Shown piece by piece: positions 6,583-9,867 of a DNA stretch of 9,867 nt. The DNA comes from an uncultured Fretibacterium sp. (GTDB taxonomy: Bacteria; Synergistota; Synergistia; Synergistales; Aminobacteriaceae). The stretch spans positions 1-9,867 of the forward strand of contig CALAUZ010000108.1 in assembly GCA_937892105.1 (NCBI GenBank), given 5' to 3'. The first letter of the stretch is position 1. The number at the start of each line of letters is the position of its first letter. Both the position numbers and the translations under genes were made by a program. The notes beneath the pieces are model-generated. The model saw nothing but the letters and a program-made list of their open reading frames with translations. It had not been told where the DNA came from and ran no database searches.

Positions 6583-6687
6583 CGTTATTGGGTAGTGGCT
6601 CGAAAGAATTGTTGATATCGCATCATTCCAGTCAGCATAAGGTTAAATTGAAAACTAACAACACTTTTGCGACACTACCCGTTATTG
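6583..6687. repeat. 8-bp target-site duplication flanking the insert
   Basis: CGTTATTG occurs at 6583-6590 and 6680-6687 at the two edges of the inserted element. The exact border is ambiguous by a base or two because the duplication merges with the element's GG/CC ends; the shared direct repeat can be read as 6, 8 or 10 bases. I chose 8, a common length for several transposase families. Confidence 0.8.
6591..6679. mobile_element. 89-bp MITE-like insertion inside the integrase
   Basis: The element starts GGTAGTG and ends CACTACC. The first 23 bases match the reverse complement of the last 23 at 18 positions (shared GGTAGTG, AAAG and TTGTT blocks). There is no coding capacity, and it is flanked by an 8-bp duplication. 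This is the form of a miniature inverted-repeat element moved by a transposase supplied elsewhere. TIR style and duplication length would fit an IS256-, ISL3- or IS1595-like transposase; I cannot choose between them. It introduces an in-frame TAG and shifts the frame by 97 bases in total. No second copy was seen in the window. Confidence 0.85.
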
Positions 6688-7411
6688 GGCAGATATATCG
6701 CTATGCCATAGCCGCAGGATACACCGACACCGATCCGACTTCTGCACTTCTAGGTGCGCTCCGGCCACGCAGCAACAAACACTACGCAACATTCACGAAT
6801 CCTTCCGAGATAGCAATCCTGATGAGAGCAATGAAGGCTTATCCCTACACCGTCATGCGCTGTGCAATGCTCTTCTCTGTGTATACGTTCGCAAGACCGG
6901 GAGAGGTTCGCTCTGCAGAGTGGTCGGAGATTAAAGGTGATGTTTGGGATATTCCTGCAGGCAAGATGAAGATGAAGCGTCGCCACATTGTCCCTCTCTC
7001 GTCGCAAGTGAAGGCTGTGCTTGAGGAATTGAGGCCGATAACAGGCAACGGTCGATGGCTCTTCCAGACTCCTCGTAACAACGGACACTGTATGTCAGAG
7101 AATGGAGTCAGGGTAGCACTGCGGACGATAGGCTTCACGAAGGAGCAAATCACTCCTCACGGTTTACGCGCAATGTTCTCGACAATAGCTAATGAGCACG
7201 GCATCAACCGCGACATAATCGAGCGGCAACTGGCGCATGTTGAGGGAAACACTGTGCGCGGGGCATACAATCACGCGGAATACATGCCTGAGAGAATCAA
7301 GCTGATACAGTGGTGGGCTGATTATCTCGAAGGACTAATCAATTTGGCTTGACCGTTCTGCTAAAATTTTATAAAGGATTTATTATCGTATTTATGAAAG
7401 GGTAATAATCA

Positions 7412-7683
7412 ATGACGGACTTTTTTGTTCGCTATGCCTACGTTCATATCATGAATGGCGGCTGTTATTGATTTAGGCGGAACTATGGTAAGGTTCAACG
7501 AAGCATCATCCCCAGAAGAAGCTGATTTCCTCGCTTTTGCTAATGTTCAGGGACTATTCGAGGTATGACGCTGGAATGTTCAGCGAGGCGGTGAAGGCTG
7601 AACATAGGGATAAAGTTTTCACTGAAGACTTGAAGAAGGCATATGAATTGGGGAAGCGTCTTGTTGAGATGGTGAAGGGGTAA
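7412..7683 (+). pseudogene. Degraded coding remnant between integrase and tRNA-Ser(GGA)
   Basis: Region 7353-7755 has no intact gene. Three protein-like pieces occur in successive frames: from 7412 (MTDFFVRYAYVHIMNGG, after an AAAGGG at 7397-7402), from 7455 to 7568 (MAAVIDLGGTMVRFNEASS and on, 37 residues), and from 7543 to 7683 (46 residues, ending KKAYELGKRLVEMVKG before TAA). The frames step by one each time, as expected for an old gene that has collected small indels. The last piece is amphipathic and reads like a natural C-terminal helix. I cannot name the family. It could instead be several unrelated short ORFs. Confidence 0.35.
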
Positions 7684-7736
7684 AGCACCCCATCATCATA
7701 AAAACAAAACATGACGGGAGCTTTTCCGTAATTTTG

Positions 7737-7745
7737 TGCTATAAT
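7737..7745 (+). promoter_or_regulatory. Extended -10 promoter of tRNA-Ser(GGA)
   Basis: TGCTATAAT ends 10 bases before the tRNA 5' end. It is identical to the element before tRNA-Ser(UGA), including the preceding TG. No good -35 hexamer is present. Confidence 0.65.
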
Positions 7746-7755
7746 TCCTGTGCGT

Positions 7756-7843
7756 GGAAACGTGGCCGAGCGGTCGAAGGCGGGCGCTTGGAGAGCGTCT
7801 TAGCAGCAATGCTACCAGAGTTCGAATCTCTGCGTTTCCGCCA
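7756..7843 (+). tRNA. tRNA-Ser, anticodon GGA
   Basis: 88 bases with encoded CCA. Acceptor GGAAACG pairs with CGTTTCC (7833-7839), followed by G and CCA (7841-7843). The anticodon stem GGCGC/GCGTC encloses TTGGAGA with GGA at 7790-7792. A long variable arm (TAGCAGCAATGCTA) and T-loop TTCGAAT complete a class II serine tRNA. It reads UCC and UCU. A run of seven T follows CCA directly and may help termination. The methyltransferase gene converges on it with a 19-base gap. Confidence 0.97.
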
Positions 7844-7862
7844 TTTTTTTACCCACTACACA

Positions 7863-8426
7863 CTATTTCCAGCAGTCATACACAAACGCAGGAGGCACAT
7901 TCAACATCACAAACCTAGTCTTCATGTGCGCAAACTTCTTCCGTAATACATGCTTCATAATTGACGAGTACTGATAAGCCACGAAATGTCCTTCAGGCTT
8001 CAATCCCTTCACCACAGCATTGAGAATCCTGACAGTCATTTTCGGAGGCAGAACAGTAAACGGCAGGCTGGAGATCACAAAGTCAAGAGCGGAAATATTA
8101 CTATCCTTCATGTACTTCACGAGTTCCTGAGCATCACTGTGTAGACTCAAGCCCTCATGTTCCTGGTGTTCATCACGAATCATAGTCTGGAGTGCAGGGT
8201 CTATCTCAAACACGAGAATCTTTGCGTCTTTTCTTGCCCGCTTCACGATCTCACGAGTGAAGACTCCTGTACCTGCTCCGAGTTCAGCTATATACTTTGC
8301 GTTCTCCCAGTCAACTCGGTCTAACATTGCCCGTGTCAGAAATTTTGAGCTTGGTATTACACTGCCTATACGTCTCGGTGAATTTGCAAAACGTTTCAAG
8401 AATGCCATGCTTTCCTTTATGTGCAA
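7863..8426 (-). CDS. Class I SAM-dependent methyltransferase, PmtA-like (putative phospholipid N-methyltransferase)
   Basis: 187 residues. Motif I is complete, AELGAGTGVFT (47-57), with the acidic residue of motif II in FEID (73-76) and SSLPF (119-123) at the motif IV position. The N-terminus FLKRFANSPRRIGSVIPSS (9-27) and the C-terminus NVPPAFVY (176-183) are characteristic of small bacterial enzymes related to Rhodobacter-type PmtA, which methylate phosphatidylethanolamine, and to the KsgA-like fold. Substrate specificity cannot be read here, so an rRNA or other target is possible. The start is TTG at 8426: GGAGGAG (8435-8441) lies 8 bases upstream and a stop codon directly precedes the TTG in frame. 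The ATG at 8408 is an alternative, with a weaker AAGGA. Divergent from the sirtuin gene across 85 bases. Confidence 0.85.
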   Translation of the reverse strand: MHIKESMAFLKRFANSPRRIGSVIPSSKFLTRAMLDRVDWENAKYIAELGAGTGVFTREIVKRARKDAKILVFEIDPALQTMIRDEHQEHEGLSLHSDAQELVKYMKDSNISALDFVISSLPFTVLPPKMTVRILNAVVKGLKPEGHFVAYQYSSIMKHVLRKKFAHMKTRFVMLNVPPAFVYDCWK

Positions 8427-8463
8427 TTATGGGTCTCCTCCATGAATAAATTTTTAGCGGCTA

Positions 8464-8472
8464 TGCTATCAT
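8464..8472 (+). promoter_or_regulatory. Putative extended -10 promoter of the sirtuin gene
   Basis: TGCTATCAT differs by one base from the TGCTATAAT promoters elsewhere in the window and lies 39 bases before the ATG at 8512. The SD AAGGAG is at 8496-8501. The 85-base region also has to hold the methyltransferase promoter on the other strand, for which I see no clear hexamers. Confidence 0.45.
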
Positions 8473-8511
8473 TTAGCGAATTTACATTATTATACAAGGA
8501 GATTACCCATT

Positions 8512-9222
8512 ATGAGCGATATTAAGAAGAGGCTAGTTGTGCTTACTGGTGCAGGCATTAGTGCAGAAAGCGGGTTCAGGACTTTCCGTGATTCAGGTGG
8601 ACTATGGGAGACATACAGCGTTGAGGACGTGGCCAGCATTCAGGGTTGGTACAGGAATCCCAGACTCATGACGGATTTCTACAACGACATGCGCTCTCAG
8701 CTAGAACATGCCCAGCCTAACGATGGACACAAGATACTCGCCGAACTTGAGCAGTATTTTGACGTGGAGATAATCACCCAGAACGTGGATAACCTTCACG
8801 AGAAGGCAGGGAGTCATCATGTGCTTCACCTTCATGGGGAACTCACTAAGGCTCGTCCGGTCAACAACGAGAGCAAGATCATCGACATAGGCTATAGGAA
8901 GATGGACTATGACGAGAAGGATTCCGACGGCGAGATTCTTCGGCCTCACATTGTGTGGTTCGGTGAAGCTGTCCCGGAGATCATGAATGCTGCTCGGCTC
9001 GTGAGGAGTGCGGATATTTTTGCGGTGGTAGGCTCGTCATTAGTGGTGTACCCGGCTGCGGGACTGATCCATGACTTGCGGGGAAGCACAAAGAATTACC
9101 TGATTGATCCTGCAGAAGTAGAAGTTCCCGGCTGGCTGAACTTCAGAGTCATCAAGGAAGTTGCGTCTAAAGGAGTAGCGATAATGAGGGATGAACTTCT
9201 CAAGGACTTTGTGCGAGTATGA
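8512..9222 (+). CDS. Sir2-family NAD-dependent deacylase lacking the zinc-binding cysteines
   Basis: 236 residues, a normal length for a bacterial sirtuin (CobB about 235-280). Sirtuins remove acyl groups from lysine using NAD+, giving nicotinamide and O-acyl-ADP-ribose. Visible NAD-site motifs: GAGIS (13-17), GFRTFRDSGGLW (21-32), TQNVDNLH (89-96), catalytic H108 in HLHGE, VWFGE (148-152), and VGSSLVVYPAA (173-183). The small-domain segment 110-146, where most sirtuins have two CxxC pairs for zinc, has none; the whole protein has no cysteine. Zinc-free sirtuins are known, so this need not mean loss of activity. The Tyr of the desuccinylase signature YxxR seems kept (Y57), but the +3 residue is M60, with R61 next, so acyl preference is uncertain. 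It probably acts in the cytoplasm. Confidence 0.92.
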   Translation: MSDIKKRLVVLTGAGISAESGFRTFRDSGGLWETYSVEDVASIQGWYRNPRLMTDFYNDMRSQLEHAQPNDGHKILAELEQYFDVEIITQNVDNLHEKAGSHHVLHLHGELTKARPVNNESKIIDIGYRKMDYDEKDSDGEILRPHIVWFGEAVPEIMNAARLVRSADIFAVVGSSLVVYPAAGLIHDLRGSTKNYLIDPAEVEVPGWLNFRVIKEVASKGVAIMRDELLKDFVRV

Positions 9223-9277
9223 CAGCTGGAAAAATACAGTCCTTGAGTTAAGCAAGCAAAGGAGGCAATAAATCATC

Positions 9278-9867
9278 ATGGCATTCACTAAATGGCAGAA
9301 CATCCCAGAACTTCAGGAGGCACTCGGCAAACTCGAGTCTTCAGCCCGCAAATATTCTCATCTCATCACTGAAGACTCCCCCGAATCCAAAGCTCAAGCC
9401 CGCAAACTTTGGGCAAACATGTCCAGCTCTTACTGGGACATACTCTTAGCCCTCGTAGACGCAAAAACTCAGTCCATGCCAGCTAGATTAGACTTCGACG
9501 CAGAAGAACGACTCTTCATCGACTTGGGAACTCTTCCCGGCACTCTGGACTTGGCCGAAAACTTTGATTCACAGTCCTTCCTTCAGGCTAAGTGTCAGGG
9601 AGGAATATTGCCCGTCATGACGTTTTCTGACTACATCGCCGAAACTTGGGCAGCCATCACCGGCAATCCCGTTCCTGAGCCAGTAATCGGCATGTCCTTA
9701 GACGCTAGAGTGAACTACCTCACTAACATGCTCGCTCAATACAGCAAGGCTCGCGACAAAGAGTTAGCCTCCATAGCCTCAGCTTTTGCCCCAAACATGA
9801 ACGCCCTACAGCTCGCGCAGGTCATGAACGATATGCTCATTCCCTACATGAAGGTTGCTATGCGTGT
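9278..9867 (+). CDS. Unrecognised protein, N-terminal 196 codons (runs off the window)
   Basis: An open frame from ATG 9278 to the window end without a stop, preceded by a strong SD AAAGGAGG (9258-9265, 12-base spacing). It starts 55 bases after the sirtuin stop, on the same strand and with no visible terminator between, so co-transcription is possible. The visible part has no signal peptide or clear transmembrane helix. It looks mostly helical, with charged amphipathic stretches (ELQEALGKLESSARKYSHL near 11-29; SKARDKELASIASAF near 160-174) and many Met, Ala and Leu residues. Codon use is noticeably rich in C-ending codons (GAC, TTC, CTC, GCC) compared with the sirtuin, which may reflect high expression or a different origin. 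I do not recognise the family and assign no function. Confidence 0.8.
   Translation, partial: MAFTKWQNIPELQEALGKLESSARKYSHLITEDSPESKAQARKLWANMSSSYWDILLALVDAKTQSMPARLDFDAEERLFIDLGTLPGTLDLAENFDSQSFLQAKCQGGILPVMTFSDYIAETWAAITGNPVPEPVIGMSLDARVNYLTNMLAQYSKARDKELASIASAFAPNMNALQLAQVMNDMLIPYMKVAMR

Larger units (their letters stand above)
6104..7352 (+). pseudogene. P4-type tyrosine recombinase (integrase), disrupted by a miniature element
   Basis: Site-specific integrase of a tRNA-targeting genomic island. The first part (6104-6595, 163 codons, SD AAAGGAG at 6088-6094) carries the N-terminal arm-binding domain of P4-type integrases (LYLRVDPSGRKYWILRYW, KLSLGPYPDLSMKDAR) and the start of the core-binding domain. 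It stops at a TAG brought in by an insertion. The rest continues in another frame to 7352. Deleting the 89-bp insert plus one 8-bp duplication copy gives exactly 1152 bases, 383 residues, normal for the family. In the repaired numbering the catalytic set is complete: R232 (FARPGEV), H320 and R323 (HGLRAMF), H346 (LAHVEG) and nucleophile Y356 (GAYNH). The gene was therefore intact until the insertion. Downstream translation would need re-initiation and would lack the arm-binding domain, so it is most likely inactive. Confidence 0.93.

Noticed and set aside
6588..7352. A separate intact 254-codon recombinase starting at TTG 6588
   Set aside because: Its first 34 codons are the miniature element read in frame; it lacks the N-terminal arm domain and is just the 3' part of the broken integrase.
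7820..7843. tRNA-Ser(GGA) 3' end as the right attachment site of the island
   Set aside because: It shares only general T-loop and CCA features with the 3' end of tRNA-Ser(UGA); the acceptor stems differ, so it is not a duplicated core.
7734..7946. Plus-strand 70-codon ORF across tRNA-Ser(GGA)
   Set aside because: It reads through the tRNA and then antisense to the methyltransferase; the same type of tRNA artefact.

Overview
The window looks like chromosomal DNA of a strictly anaerobic, fermentative bacterium of moderate GC content. It encodes two maturation enzymes for [FeFe]-hydrogenase (HydG, HydF), a citrate lyase ligase (CitC), and a cysteine-free sirtuin of a kind I associate with gut anaerobes. 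A Synergistota-like host is my best guess from gene style and content, but nothing in the window proves it.

Layout from left to right. Bases 1-203 are extremely AT-rich (about 18% GC over the first 180 bases) and abruptly cut off an ABC exporter gene (204-599, minus). A minus-strand block follows, transcribed from right to left: hydG (4095-2653), an ankyrin-repeat gene (2625-1987), hydF (1980-739), a frameshifted small ORF (746-580) that overlaps both neighbours, and the ABC stub. The spacings are 27 bp, 6 bp and then overlaps, so this reads as one operon behind an extended -10 promoter near 4170. Divergent to it is a secreted PepSY-domain protein (4284-4637), closed by a terminator. citC (5745-4699, minus) converges on that gene. 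It starts in a short region that also carries a perfect tandem 16-bp repeat and the promoter of tRNA-Ser(UGA) (5831-5918).

A small integration footprint lies between tRNA-Ser(UGA) and a second tRNA-Ser(GGA) (7756-7843). It holds a terminator, a cluster of CCGTACAA repeats, a P4-type tyrosine recombinase, and a degraded stretch with protein-like pieces in three successive frames. The recombinase is broken by an 89-bp element with imperfect terminal inverted repeats, flanked by an 8-bp direct duplication. Removing the element plus one duplication copy restores exactly one 383-codon reading frame with a complete R-H-R-H-Y catalytic set.

The right part holds a PmtA-like SAM methyltransferase (8426-7863, minus, TTG start), a divergent sirtuin that lacks the zinc-binding cysteines (8512-9222), and the first 196 codons of an unrecognised gene running off the window (9278-9867).

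HydG makes the Fe(CO)(CN) synthon of the hydrogenase H-cluster and HydF is the scaffold that delivers the finished subcluster, so these two genes work together. HydE and the hydrogenase itself are not in the window. The other genes look like ordinary housekeeping or metabolic neighbours. I see no defence system, CRISPR array or other clearly new multi-gene system. The most unusual items are the miniature element in the integrase, the ankyrin gene inside the hydrogenase-maturation operon, and the small frameshifted ORF after hydF.
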